Source: a virus. Taken from it: DNA of 31,053 nucleotides. The notes under the pieces were generated by a model that was not told the DNA's origin, made no database searches, and saw only the letters and a program-made list of their open reading frames with translations. The DNA lies in the IMG/VR virus record IMGVR_UViG_3300034523_000188, positions 1 through 31,053 of that record; one strand, written 5' to 3'. The position numbers and the translations under genes are program-made. This document shows, piece by piece, positions 22,696 to 30,978 of the stretch. Position 1 is the stretch's first letter, and each line of letters begins with the position of its first letter.

Positions 22696-23216
22696 ACCCG
22701 CTGAAACTGCCCTTCTGGCTCGGTGGAACCGAGCTGGCCAAGCTCAAGGACGCCGCGCAGGCCTGGTGGGAAAAGGTCACTGACTGGATGCGCTGGCCGC
22801 TCCTGCAGATGGACGCGCAAACGTGCCACCTGACGATCCTCGACCTGATGGCCTGGCAGCGGGATATCACCCGCTTCAAGGACGAACCGGAAAGCCTGTA
22901 CCGGCTTCGCGTGAAGTTCGCCTTCATTAACGCAGTGGACGCCGGCAGTACCGCTGGCCTTAAACGCATTCTTCGTCGCTTGGGCGTGGGCTATGTCGAG
23001 ATTGACGAACGCATGGCAGGCCGCGACTGGGACGTGGTGTTGCTACGCCTTTCCGACTCGCAACTGTCCGAAAACCCCGAGCTACTGCGCGTGCTGATCC
23101 AGCAATACGGCAGAACGTGCCGGCGCTACGACTTCGTGAGCATCACGCCCATCACCTTGCGCATCGCCGCAGTTGATTTCAACGACGACCAGCAAACGCT
23201 GGTTGCCACTCTGTAG
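22692..23216 (+). CDS. I: Baseplate/tail protein I-like
   Basis: A 174-aa wedge protein. LPFWLGGTELAKLKDAAQAWWEKVTDWMRWPLLQMDAQTCHLTILDLMAWQRDITRFKDEPESLYRLRVKFAFINAVDAGSTAGLKRILRRLGVGYVEIDERM fits the gpI family of HP1-like phages. It lies between J and the fibre gene in P2 order. It should link baseplate to tail fibre. The fibre gene follows after 9 bp. Confidence 0.87.
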   Translation: MNPLKLPFWLGGTELAKLKDAAQAWWEKVTDWMRWPLLQMDAQTCHLTILDLMAWQRDITRFKDEPESLYRLRVKFAFINAVDAGSTAGLKRILRRLGVGYVEIDERMAGRDWDVVLLRLSDSQLSENPELLRVLIQQYGRTCRRYDFVSITPITLRIAAVDFNDDQQTLVATL

Positions 23217-23225
23217 GAACCTGCC

Positions 23226-25241
23226 GTGGCCAGAATCACACTTGCCGGCGAAAGCCTCATCGCTCAAAAGCAGGGCACGAAAGAAGTCCTGCATATCACC
23301 CGCTTCATCTACGCCAACGTGCCGGGGCTAGACCCCAAGGCGCCGATTGACCGCGCAGCGCCGAAACCGCCTGCCAGCCAGATCGTGCATCTGTACGACA
23401 TCCCCCCCGAGAACAGCGGCTACGTGAACCCCAACCAGGTCGTGTACAGCTCGATGTTGGGCAGCGATATCGGCGACTTCGACTGGAACTGGCTGGGCCT
23501 GGAGTCAGCCGAGGGCGTGCTGTTCGCTGTGGCCTATCTGCCCCTGCAGCAGAAACGCCGCAACATTCCACCGGTGCAGATCGGCAACAACGTCACCCGC
23601 AACATCATGGTCGAGTACAACGGCGCCCAGGAGCTGACCGGCATCACGATTGATGCGAGTACCTGGCAGCACGATTTCACGGTCCGCCTGCAGGGAATCG
23701 ACGAGCGCGAACGCCTGAGCAATCGTGACGTGTACGGGCGGGCCTGCTTCTTCGGTGACGCGCTGCAGTTCCAGAAGGTAGACGGCGCCTACCAATTGGC
23801 TGCCGGCGTGGCCTACCTGGAGGGCATGCGCCTGGCGCTTCCCGAGCCGGTGCAATTGATTGCACCGCCCGGGGCGACCCAGGTTTGGATACAGGCCACG
23901 TTGCGCCGCGAGCTGAACGATGTGGTGGCCAGCTGGGAAGTGGTGTACCTGCCCAATCAGCAGGACCACCTGACACGGGACGGTTGGGTGTACTGCATCC
24001 CGCTCGCTGAGATTTCCAGCTCCGGCGCCATTACCGACCTCCGTACCTCCGAGCCGATCGACGGTCCGCTGGTGAAGCACTTCGCCAGCCGCAAATCGGT
24101 GGCCGACTTGGAAGACGGCACCACGTCCGCCGGCAAGGCCAGGCAGCTGGCCACGGCCCGCGAAATCAAGATTGCCGGCGCGGCTGACGGATCCGCATCG
24201 TTTGATGGTTCGAAGGACATCATCATCGCACTGGTGATGGCTGATAACGGTGTGACACCCGGCACCTACACGAAGGTCCAGGTCAACCGGAAAGGAATGG
24301 TGGAATGGGGTGGCAGCCTTTTGGCCGGTGACATCCCTTCCTTGGATTGGAGCAAAATCGGTAGCGGCAAGCCTACAACGCTGGAAGGCTATGGGATTCT
24401 AAACGGCTTACGCTCCGGCCATACGGACCAACGCCCCGTGTTCTATTCGTCGTCTCCTGGTCCGACCTGGAACTATTCGGCCGTGGAAATCCGCGAATCC
24501 AAACTGGTAGCTAACAGCAGCACCGATTGGGACTACGCACCCCGTATTGCGATGCACTGGGGCGCTGTGATCGCCGGCGACATCGCCATGAACAGCAAGG
24601 GCGTGCTGTGCTGGAACGGGCAGCCGCTGTACCACACCGGCAATTTGAAGCCAGAGGCCATCGTACCTGCCGGCACGCTAATCCAGACTTTTAGCCGCGC
24701 AGCGCCAACAGGAACTCTCCGGTGCAACGGCGCAGCCGTGAGCCGCACCATGTTTGCCGCCTTGTTCGAGGCGATCGGCACTTTCTACGGTGCCGGCGAC
24801 GGTGCAACCACATTCAACCTGCCGGACACCCGTGGTCTGTTCATCCGGGACGTGGACGACACCCGAGGCCTGGACTTTGGCCGTGCACCAGGCTCGTTCC
24901 AGGGAAGCCAGAACCAGACCCACACCCACTATGCAGTAACGGGCGACGCAGGTTGGCACGCCCACGGTGGCAGCACGACCGCCGTCGCAGGTAGCCACAC
25001 CCACGCCTTCAACTACGTGAACACACCCACCAATGCCGACAACCCTGGCGTTGGTGCGGCCATGCACTACGCCGGCGTGAACTGGGTGGCCAATAACCGA
25101 ATTCAAGCCGCAGGCGATCACAGCCACGCCTTGAACATCGTTGGCGATGGCAGCCACGCCCACACCGTGACGGTGGACCCGTCCGGCGGTGCTGAAGCGC
25201 GCCCGGTGAACATGGCTCTGTACTACTTCATCAAATACTGA
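23226..25241 (+). CDS. H: Tail fibre protein with collar domain
   Basis: A 671-aa receptor-binding fibre with GTG start. The N-terminal part, ITLAGESLIAQKQGTKEVLHITRFIYANVPGLDP, is the DUF3751-type baseplate-attachment domain. A middle Gly/Ser-rich shaft follows. A tail-collar domain covers about residues 480-560 (GTLIQTFSRAAPTGTLRCNGAAVSRTMFAALFEAIGTFYGAGDGATTFNLPDTRGLFIRDVD). The tip has five H-x-H pairs (HTH, HAH, HTH, HSH, HAH), a pattern that in other fibres binds metal ions along the trimer axis. It decides host range. Confidence 0.9.
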   Translation: MARITLAGESLIAQKQGTKEVLHITRFIYANVPGLDPKAPIDRAAPKPPASQIVHLYDIPPENSGYVNPNQVVYSSMLGSDIGDFDWNWLGLESAEGVLFAVAYLPLQQKRRNIPPVQIGNNVTRNIMVEYNGAQELTGITIDASTWQHDFTVRLQGIDERERLSNRDVYGRACFFGDALQFQKVDGAYQLAAGVAYLEGMRLALPEPVQLIAPPGATQVWIQATLRRELNDVVASWEVVYLPNQQDHLTRDGWVYCIPLAEISSSGAITDLRTSEPIDGPLVKHFASRKSVADLEDGTTSAGKARQLATAREIKIAGAADGSASFDGSKDIIIALVMADNGVTPGTYTKVQVNRKGMVEWGGSLLAGDIPSLDWSKIGSGKPTTLEGYGILNGLRSGHTDQRPVFYSSSPGPTWNYSAVEIRESKLVANSSTDWDYAPRIAMHWGAVIAGDIAMNSKGVLCWNGQPLYHTGNLKPEAIVPAGTLIQTFSRAAPTGTLRCNGAAVSRTMFAALFEAIGTFYGAGDGATTFNLPDTRGLFIRDVDDTRGLDFGRAPGSFQGSQNQTHTHYAVTGDAGWHAHGGSTTAVAGSHTHAFNYVNTPTNADNPGVGAAMHYAGVNWVANNRIQAAGDHSHALNIVGDGSHAHTVTVDPSGGAEARPVNMALYYFIKY

Positions 25242-25249
25242 GGTGCCCC

Positions 25250-25960
25250 GTGGCAAAGACGAAAACGGTCTACCAGACCTCCCCGCAGGGTTTGTTTATC
25301 GGCATTACCGAGGCCGACGAGTCCCCCCTGGAGCCAGGTGTGTTCCTGATCCCGGGAGGCTGCGTGGAAACGCCGCCCCCGCTGATTCCAGAGAACAAGG
25401 CCGCCCACTGGAACGGCAAAGCCTGGCAATTGGTGGACTATTACCAGGGCCTGGTGGTGTACAGCATCACCACCGGGCAGCCACTGACGATCAACGGCAT
25501 GGAGCCAATCCCCGCCGGGTACACGACAGCGAAACCAGGACCGGACCAGGTGTGGAAAAACGGCGCATGGGTAGATGACACCGCAGCGATCCTGGCCAAG
25601 CTCCACCAGGAGAAAACGGTGGAGATCAGCAACGGCTGCGCGCAGTACATCGAAAGCGGTTTTGATTCCGCTGCCCTGGGCGACCTGCACCGTTACAGCA
25701 GTTCGCTGGAAGACCAGGTCAACCTGACAGGGCTGGTGTTCAGCGGATTGGATAGCGCCTATCCATGCGCCGGCGCAGATGGTGTGCGCCAGTTTCTCGC
25801 CCACACCCGCGATCAGCTGCTGCAGGTGAACAAAGACCTGGTTGTCTTCAAACAGGCCGCCCTGCAGCACGCCGACCAGCTCAAGCGGGACGCGGCTAAG
25901 GCCCTGCAAGACAAGAAGATCAAAGCCCTACGGGCGATCAAGTGGACGGTGCCAGCATGA
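25250..25960 (+). CDS. G: Tail fibre assembly protein (DUF4376-type)
   Basis: A 236-aa protein with GTG start and GAGGT before it. It begins YQTSPQGLFIGITEADESPLEPGVFLIPGGCVETPPPLIPENKAAHWNGKAWQL, a region found in fibre chaperones. The C-terminal part, ISNGCAQYIESGFDSAALGDLHRYSSSLEDQVNLTG, is the DUF4376-like domain. Its position after the fibre gene supports a role in fibre folding or attachment. The next gene overlaps its stop. Confidence 0.83.
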   Translation: MAKTKTVYQTSPQGLFIGITEADESPLEPGVFLIPGGCVETPPPLIPENKAAHWNGKAWQLVDYYQGLVVYSITTGQPLTINGMEPIPAGYTTAKPGPDQVWKNGAWVDDTAAILAKLHQEKTVEISNGCAQYIESGFDSAALGDLHRYSSSLEDQVNLTGLVFSGLDSAYPCAGADGVRQFLAHTRDQLLQVNKDLVVFKQAALQHADQLKRDAAKALQDKKIKALRAIKWTVPA

Positions 25961-26880
25961 CCTGGTCCCCGGTTGCGATGCGCTGGCCCGCCGAGGCCAC
26001 ACGGTGGATGAGCCAGCTGGACGCAGCCAAGGCGCTGGCCGGTACCGAGCTGGCCAGCACCGGGCAACGCCTGGCAGGGCTTGAGGGAATGGCCACGACC
26101 AACCCCGGCCCGGTCGGCCCTGCCGCCCAGGGCGCGATCGAGGCGGGACGCCAGGCACTGGCCGACCAGTTGGGCGAGGCGCCGGCGTGCCTTGTAGTGA
26201 CGCCGTTCCACCACGGTATCGGGCAGGGGCGCGGATACCAGCGGTTTCTGTCGGCACCGAACCTCCTGCAGGCGCTGGCCAACAAGCTGACCGATGCCAC
26301 GGACACCGGTCGCCCCCAGGGCGAGCAGCACGCCTTGTGCCTGCTGTTCCTGGGCACACGGTACGACCAGATGGCCACCGCCCTAGGCCGCTTCAACGCG
26401 CTGATGCCGGTACCCGAACTGGTGCGCGCTCAACGCCGTGCCGAACACCTGGCCAAGCTGGAAACCGATAAATGGCTGATCCCCCAGGCCGGCGCGCTGC
26501 CGCGCTGGGAGGCTCTGCCGCTGGAGCGCTGCTCGGTGCTGAAAACGGCGCAGCAGTCGATTGCCGGGCAGATCGCGGTGCTGGAGAGCTACGCCGCCGA
26601 TAGCTCCCCCATGGGCGACCTGGCTGCCCTGGCAGGCCGAAAAGCGGCACAGCAGCAGGCCCGCGACAAGCAGCTGGCCGACCTGCAGCAGCTGTTGGCA
26701 GGTGGCCAAGCTGACAGCTCGATCCGCGCCCGCATGCTTGGCCCTGGCAACAATGTGGAGTTGCGCCGCACGCTCCTGGAGGGTGACGCCCCGGGGCACG
26801 AATGGGTGATGAGTACCGGTGTAGTCTTGGTCGGCTCGCAGAAGGGGCTGAGCTTCGTCCGCGAGATGGTGGGCTTATGA
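25957..26880 (+). CDS. Conserved tail protein of HP1-type phages, unknown role
   Basis: A 307-aa protein; start at 25957 overlaps the fibre-assembly stop (ATGA). It is Ala/Leu/Gln-rich and strongly helical, with VVTPFHHGIGQGRGYQRFLSAPNLLQALANKLTD as its only patch of unusual residues, plus LCLLFLGTRYDQMATALGRFNALMPVPELVRAQRRAEHL. A coiled coil is likely at about 200-265. Position between fibre assembly and baseplate genes recalls HP1 genes after its fibre. No enzyme motif is visible. Confidence 0.7.
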   Translation: MTWSPVAMRWPAEATRWMSQLDAAKALAGTELASTGQRLAGLEGMATTNPGPVGPAAQGAIEAGRQALADQLGEAPACLVVTPFHHGIGQGRGYQRFLSAPNLLQALANKLTDATDTGRPQGEQHALCLLFLGTRYDQMATALGRFNALMPVPELVRAQRRAEHLAKLETDKWLIPQAGALPRWEALPLERCSVLKTAQQSIAGQIAVLESYAADSSPMGDLAALAGRKAAQQQARDKQLADLQQLLAGGQADSSIRARMLGPGNNVELRRTLLEGDAPGHEWVMSTGVVLVGSQKGLSFVREMVGL

Positions 26881-27425
26881 GCCTGCTACTTCTGGACGGG
26901 CAGCCCGTCGAAGGCAAATCCATGAAAGTCACCGGTAACCTCCGCATCGAGGCCGAGGATATGTCAGGCCAGACCAGCAACACCGAGACAGCGCACAAGG
27001 GCTTCAAACCTAAAACCCTCACGGTCACCTTGACGATTCCGTATGTGAATGGCCCTTGGCTGCGCGACCTGATGCGCCTGGCCGAGGCCACGGAAAGCGG
27101 TGGCCAGCTCAAGACCTACCGCGTGGTGAATGACACGGCGGAGGCCTTCGGTATGCGCCAGGTGCAGTTCGCCGAGGGCGTCAGCGCCAGGGAAGACGAC
27201 ACGCTGGCCTGCTGGCGGGTCCAGTTCGGGCTGACTGAGAAGAAGTCCAACCCGGAGAAGGTCGAGAAACGCCGCGAGAAAAAGGACGTCAATGCGCAGT
27301 CCGGTACCGGATCTGGCGTAGGGGGCAGTGGCGGCGACGCCGGCGAAGATGGCAAAGGCCAAGGGCTAACGGGCTTTGAGGCGACCTTGAAAAAGGTGGA
27401 TGACTGGCTTGGGGCTGGCCAATGA
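26877..27425 (+). CDS. Baseplate complex protein of HP1-type phages
   Basis: A 182-aa protein. Start at 26877 overlaps the upstream stop (ATGA). The N-terminal 125 residues form a beta-rich domain (LLLLDGQPVEGKSMKVTGNLRIEAEDMSGQTSNTETAHKGFKPKTLTVTLTIPYVNGPWLRDLMRLAEAT), followed by CWRVQFGLTEKKS. A basic run (KVEKRREKK) and a Gly-rich linker precede a short helix at the end. It may link tube tip and hub. The name rests on position and fold pattern. Confidence 0.7.
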   Translation: MSLLLLDGQPVEGKSMKVTGNLRIEAEDMSGQTSNTETAHKGFKPKTLTVTLTIPYVNGPWLRDLMRLAEATESGGQLKTYRVVNDTAEAFGMRQVQFAEGVSAREDDTLACWRVQFGLTEKKSNPEKVEKRREKKDVNAQSGTGSGVGGSGGDAGEDGKGQGLTGFEATLKKVDDWLGAGQ

Positions 27426-28126
27426 AACTGCACCAGGTACTCAACGTGGGCGGCACCGACTACGACCTGGTGAAGTCGGACGTGCGCCTGGAGCTGCGCA
27501 ACCCGGGGCGGGCGACCTTCACTGTGCAGGCCGGTGCGCCGCTCAAAGGCCTGGTCACGTTCGACATTGGCTACAACGACGGCCCGCTGCAGCGGCACTT
27601 CATCGGGTACGTGGAGCGCAGCACCACGGCGAACAGCAAACAGCAGGTGCTGTTCTGCCGCGAGCTGGCCGCGATCCTGGCCAGGCCCCTGCCGATGAAC
27701 CTACGGCACGTCGATCTGCGCGCTGTGCTTGAGCACGTGAGCCAACAGACCGGCCTGCGCTTTCGTGTGCCCGACCAGCCCTACGCCACAACCCGGGCGC
27801 CGTTCTTCTACAGCCTTGCCGCCGGCTTCCAGGCAATGGAAAGCCTGGCCCAGGTGTTCAGCATCCCCGACTTCATATGGCAGCAGCAGGGCGATGGCGA
27901 GGTGTTCGTGGGGAGCTGGGCGGACAGCTACTTCGGCGTGCGCCCCGCGCTGCAGCTGCCGGTCGAGCTGTTCGACCACTACCAGGGCAACCAGAGCGCC
28001 ACGATTGCAGCCCTGCCCGGGCTACGTCCTGGTGCAACGATCAACCAGGGCGAGCGAGTGACCCATGTCGCGCTCGCCGGCAATCAGATGGGTATCCGAT
28101 GGAAGACGCAATCCGCCGCGCAGTAG
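27422..28126 (+). CDS. D: Baseplate hub protein (gpD-like)
   Basis: A 234-aa hub component; the start overlaps the upstream stop (ATGA). KLHQVLNVGGTDYDLVKSDVRLELRNPGRATFTVQAGAPLKGLVTFDIGYNDGPLQRHFIGYVERS and LRFRVPDQPYATTRAPFFYSLAAGFQAMESLAQVFSIPDFIWQQQGDGEVFVGSWADSYF fit hub proteins of the D/gp27 type. P2 gpD is about 387 aa, so this is a short version, as in HP1-type phages. It lies before the spike gene, with 28-bp overlap. Confidence 0.78.
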   Translation: MKLHQVLNVGGTDYDLVKSDVRLELRNPGRATFTVQAGAPLKGLVTFDIGYNDGPLQRHFIGYVERSTTANSKQQVLFCRELAAILARPLPMNLRHVDLRAVLEHVSQQTGLRFRVPDQPYATTRAPFFYSLAAGFQAMESLAQVFSIPDFIWQQQGDGEVFVGSWADSYFGVRPALQLPVELFDHYQGNQSATIAALPGLRPGATINQGERVTHVALAGNQMGIRWKTQSAAQ

Positions 28127-29070
28127 AGCGCCAATTCCCCGAAATCACCGGGGGCTACCACCTGCCACGCTTCGGTCGCGTGGTCGCGGTACCGGATGCG
28201 CCGGCGGCGCCCGGGCTGTGTGACGACTTCCGCCCGCGTTTCGGTGTAGATGTCCAGGTACTGCTGCCAGATGGCGAACCGGATCCGGCGCTGCCGGTGT
28301 TCACCAGCCTGCCGCTGCCGGCGCCGATGGGCGGCCAGGAGGCCGGCATGTTCGGCTTCCCCGAGGAAGGCACGACCGTGGTCGTGTCGTTCGCCTACGG
28401 CCTGCCGCACAAGCCCTTTATCCAGCAGATCCTGCCGCACGGGCTGAGCCTGCCCCGGGTACCGAAAGGGGACCAGGTCTGGCAGCACAGCGAGGCCTGT
28501 CAGCAGCGCGTGGACGCGGACGGCAACTGGCTGCGCCAGACGGATGGAAAGATTCAGGACAAGGCGATCGAGCGCGAAGTGGAATCGCTGGCCAACCGCG
28601 AGCAATTCCAGAGCCACACCAGGAACGTGGACGACCACTCGACCGAGACGGTGGGCGGGGTGAAGAAGATCGAGGCCCTGGGTGCGCTCAAGTTGCTATC
28701 CGGTGGATCCGCGAGCCTGGCTGCTGTTGATGACCTGCACCAGGCCACCGGGCGCGACCTCAACCTGGTGGTAGGGCAGAAGCTCAATGCGACGGTAGGC
28801 GGCGATGTCCAGGAGCGCATCGAGGGCTTGCGGAAAAGCGTGGTAGGCGTCAGTCAGCGCCTGCAGGCGCCGAAGACGTGGCTGGGGTCGGAGGGGGTGA
28901 ACGTGCTGCAGGTGCTGTGTGATCTACTCGACCTGGTCCAGGAGATGAACACCCAGCTGGCGGTGCATGTGCATGGCCCAACGCCAACGCCAAATAATTC
29001 CGCCGCATTCTTATTAGCCGAAGCTTCCGCGAAAGTAATAGGGAATAAGCTAAAGGCTATAACCCTCTGA
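28099..29070 (+). CDS. V: Baseplate spike protein (gpV/VgrG-like)
   Basis: A 323-aa spike that punctures the outer membrane. The N-terminal half is an OB-fold (PRFGRVVAVPDAP...RFGVDVQVLLPDGEPDPALPVFTSLPLPAPMGGQEAGMFGFPEEGTTVVVSFAYGLPHKPFIQQILPHG). A repeat-like beta-helix region follows. The C-terminal HVHGPTPTP has an H-x-H that could hold the metal of the spike tip. The last 27 codons (from about 28992) switch to A/T-ending codons such as ATA and TTA, unlike the rest of the gene, so the end may be recombinant with the AT-rich island downstream. Confidence 0.85.
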   Translation: MEDAIRRAVERQFPEITGGYHLPRFGRVVAVPDAPAAPGLCDDFRPRFGVDVQVLLPDGEPDPALPVFTSLPLPAPMGGQEAGMFGFPEEGTTVVVSFAYGLPHKPFIQQILPHGLSLPRVPKGDQVWQHSEACQQRVDADGNWLRQTDGKIQDKAIEREVESLANREQFQSHTRNVDDHSTETVGGVKKIEALGALKLLSGGSASLAAVDDLHQATGRDLNLVVGQKLNATVGGDVQERIEGLRKSVVGVSQRLQAPKTWLGSEGVNVLQVLCDLLDLVQEMNTQLAVHVHGPTPTPNNSAAFLLAEASAKVIGNKLKAITL

Positions 29071-29092
29071 CGTCAGGGCCGAAACCCAAGCG

Positions 29093-29935
29093 CTATATAC
29101 GATGAAAATCCAGTGCAAAAAGTCGCTCACTAACTTCCGCTTTAAAGACCTCCACATGTGACAGCTGCTGCGACTTTGAAACCAGATCCAAAATTTTATC
29201 TTGGTTGGTTTTTGTCATCCTGGCCCCGAGCCTAATCGAGCGCAGACATTCCCAAGGAAACTCAAACAGATGAATTGGCACATCGAGACCAGGAATCTCT
29301 TTAACTTCATCTGCATCCTGCAATGGCCTGAGAATCCTCCACTCCTGCTCGTACTCCCAGATACGCCCTTTAGAAATAAACACATCATAAGAAGGGCCAT
29401 CTATCAAAATTGTTTCAGGCCTAACGTCAGTATATTTAACCTTCCGAATGTGACGTAATTCATCTTTGTCCGATCTGCGCTGATGAAAATGCGGATCGCT
29501 CGTATCGAAGCCTAACACAAAACCGGCATGACTTTCCGCATAGTGCGCCCACATCAACAAGTTATCATATTTTTCAGTCAGGCATAGCATACCGACCTTT
29601 TCAAATTGCTCAGCAAGCGTTGTTTGCACTTGAGAACTTCGAAGATTAACTTGCTCTGTAACATATTTCAAAGGCATTACGCTAAACAGCAGCTTAAACA
29701 ATTCATCTTCAGAAACCGCTCGACCGACTTTTGCGGAAAACTCGGCCTTCAATGACTGCATTTGCGGAGCTGCGACCTCAATGTATTTTTTTATAATTTC
29801 ACTTTCTGGCGCAATAGCAGAAATATGTGGCTTTAGTTCGAAAGGATCATTCAATACCGAAGGAGGAGAATAGCGCAATTTACCATTTTCAAGAACTTGC
29901 GCCAAACTAGGAGAAAAGTACTTGTACAGTATCAT
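29093..29935 (-). CDS. DUF2971 family protein, AT-rich cargo gene
   Basis: A 280-aa soluble protein with AGAGG 5 nt before its start. The DUF2971 pattern is plain: YKYFSP (4-9), NDPFE (29-33), CLTEKYDNLLMWAHYAESHAGFVLGFD (118-144), and KGRIWEYEQEWRIL (189-202), with W129, H131, Y132, E196, E198 and R200 among the most conserved. No biochemical function is established to my knowledge. The gene is on the strand opposite the late genes, is visibly AT-rich, and follows a membrane-protein gene by 44 bp in one operon. Such cargo at the end of a prophage is often a defence or fitness gene, here by inference. Confidence 0.88.
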   Translation of the reverse strand: MILYKYFSPSLAQVLENGKLRYSPPSVLNDPFELKPHISAIAPESEIIKKYIEVAAPQMQSLKAEFSAKVGRAVSEDELFKLLFSVMPLKYVTEQVNLRSSQVQTTLAEQFEKVGMLCLTEKYDNLLMWAHYAESHAGFVLGFDTSDPHFHQRRSDKDELRHIRKVKYTDVRPETILIDGPSYDVFISKGRIWEYEQEWRILRPLQDADEVKEIPGLDVPIHLFEFPWECLRSIRLGARMTKTNQDKILDLVSKSQQLSHVEVFKAEVSERLFALDFHRI

Positions 29936-29979
29936 CGAAACCTCTGGAGAAATTTATCAGATCTTTTTGCTTCACAAGC

Positions 29980-30462
29980 CTACTTGAATTTAATCGTCAT
30001 ATACGGCGTTACCATTTCTTCCCATTCTTCCTGGTAACGCTTCAAGCTATCTTTAAGAACAGCAACCTCATTAATTTTTATTCGCCTAACCTGAACAAGC
30101 TCAGGATCCGATGGCTCATCCATATCACTAGACTTTAGCATCTCGATCTCCTCCCACAATTCCAGCATCCTTCCTACATCCTCCCAGACCTTACCCAAAC
30201 AAAAGTCAGCGAAGGCTGGATCGAACAGCCACTTCACACTTCTAATCGCTTCGTGAAAATCCCTAGCAGCCTCGGTTTTATCGCCAAACCTATACCTGTG
30301 CACAGAAATAAATTTATCAACCGCCTCATAGGCTTTTAGCCGCCTTTCAAACAGATCCAACTTTAATTTATTTTGCGCAGTACGCCATTGACGATACGCA
30401 ATTAGAAAACCAAGACAACCAACAAAAACCGTAATAGCACTAAACACTAATGTGGGACTCAT
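29980..30462 (-). CDS. Single-span membrane protein paired with DUF2971
   Basis: A 160-aa protein with a perfect AGGAGGT 5-6 nt upstream. A membrane helix covers about residues 4-23 (TLVFSAITVFVGCLGFLIAY), then comes RQWRTAQNKLKLDLFERRLKAYEAVDKFI, a motif I know from other small hypothetical membrane proteins. The cytoplasmic part is charged and helical (about 30-155). It is the first gene of the leftward AT-rich operon and shares its promoter with the DUF2971 gene. It might anchor its partner or sense a membrane signal; both are inference. Confidence 0.82.
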   Translation of the reverse strand: MSPTLVFSAITVFVGCLGFLIAYRQWRTAQNKLKLDLFERRLKAYEAVDKFISVHRYRFGDKTEAARDFHEAIRSVKWLFDPAFADFCLGKVWEDVGRMLELWEEIEMLKSSDMDEPSDPELVQVRRIKINEVAVLKDSLKRYQEEWEEMVTPYMTIKFK

Positions 30463-30486
30463 ACTAACCTCCTAGCACAGAGAGCC

Positions 30487-30516
30487 ATAATGGCAAGAGG
30501 CTACCCACCATGTAAA
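30487..30516 (-). promoter_or_regulatory. Putative sigma70 promoter of the cargo operon
   Basis: On the minus strand, TTTACA (complement of 30511-30516), 18-bp spacer, then CATTAT (complement of 30487-30492). The start codon follows about 24 bp later. Five of six and four of six consensus bases match, so the two cargo genes can be expressed in the lysogen independently of phage control. Confidence 0.6.
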
Positions 30517-30926
30517 GTTCTTTCCCACATACCAGTTACCATTTGAAGTCACCCGTCTGAGACGGATAGCTGGATGCCATTCTGTACTTGGCTAACTGCT
30601 AACGCCTTTACGCAAAAGCTAAGCCTCAGCAAAAATCTGGTGCAAAAAAACACTTATCCCCCTCCCGCCGACGCGCTTTGCCTTGGAAAAAATTGAAAAG
30701 GGCTTTGCCTATGCAATGACCAGCTACGGCAGGCATGGCGCGGGCCACGGGTGACCCAGGGGCATTGCACGCTGTGCAAAGGATTGAAGGACTGTGCAGG
30801 TTACGCGGCTGGGAGTGTCCACAAAGTGTCCACGTCGCTCCAGAATACCTGACTCAAATATCCGTGAATAATCAGGAAAACCAAAGGATAGGCGGCTTTT
30901 ATCAAGGGACACTGGCCGATAGGGTG
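30517..30926. other. Right attachment arm, non-coding
   Basis: No convincing gene is seen in this 410-bp stretch between the cargo promoter and attR. Its right part carries the GTCCAC pair (30814-30833) and two CTGTGCA copies 20 bp apart (30772-30778, 30792-30798), which may be Cox or integrase sites. A frame at 30724-31029 on the minus strand is only the tRNA-end artefact. Confidence 0.6.
30814..30833 (+). repeat. Right arm-type repeat pair (AGTGTCCAC)
   Basis: AGTGTCCAC at 30814-30822 and 30825-30833, with 11-bp spacing. The first copy is identical to 198-206 in the left arm, and the pair has the same orientation and spacing there. They are candidate integrase arm sites by position and repetition. 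Confidence 0.55.
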
Positions 30927-30973
30927 GACTTGTAATCAGTAGGTCCCGGGTTCGATTCCTGGTGCCGGCACCA
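30927..30973 (+). repeat. attR core, 47-bp direct repeat (3' part of tRNA-Thr)
   Basis: It is identical to 81-127. Upstream bases are phage DNA and do not continue the tRNA, so this is a tRNA 3' fragment, the original host end displaced by integration. Host sequence begins at 30974. Confidence 0.95.
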
Positions 30974-30978
30974 TCCTC

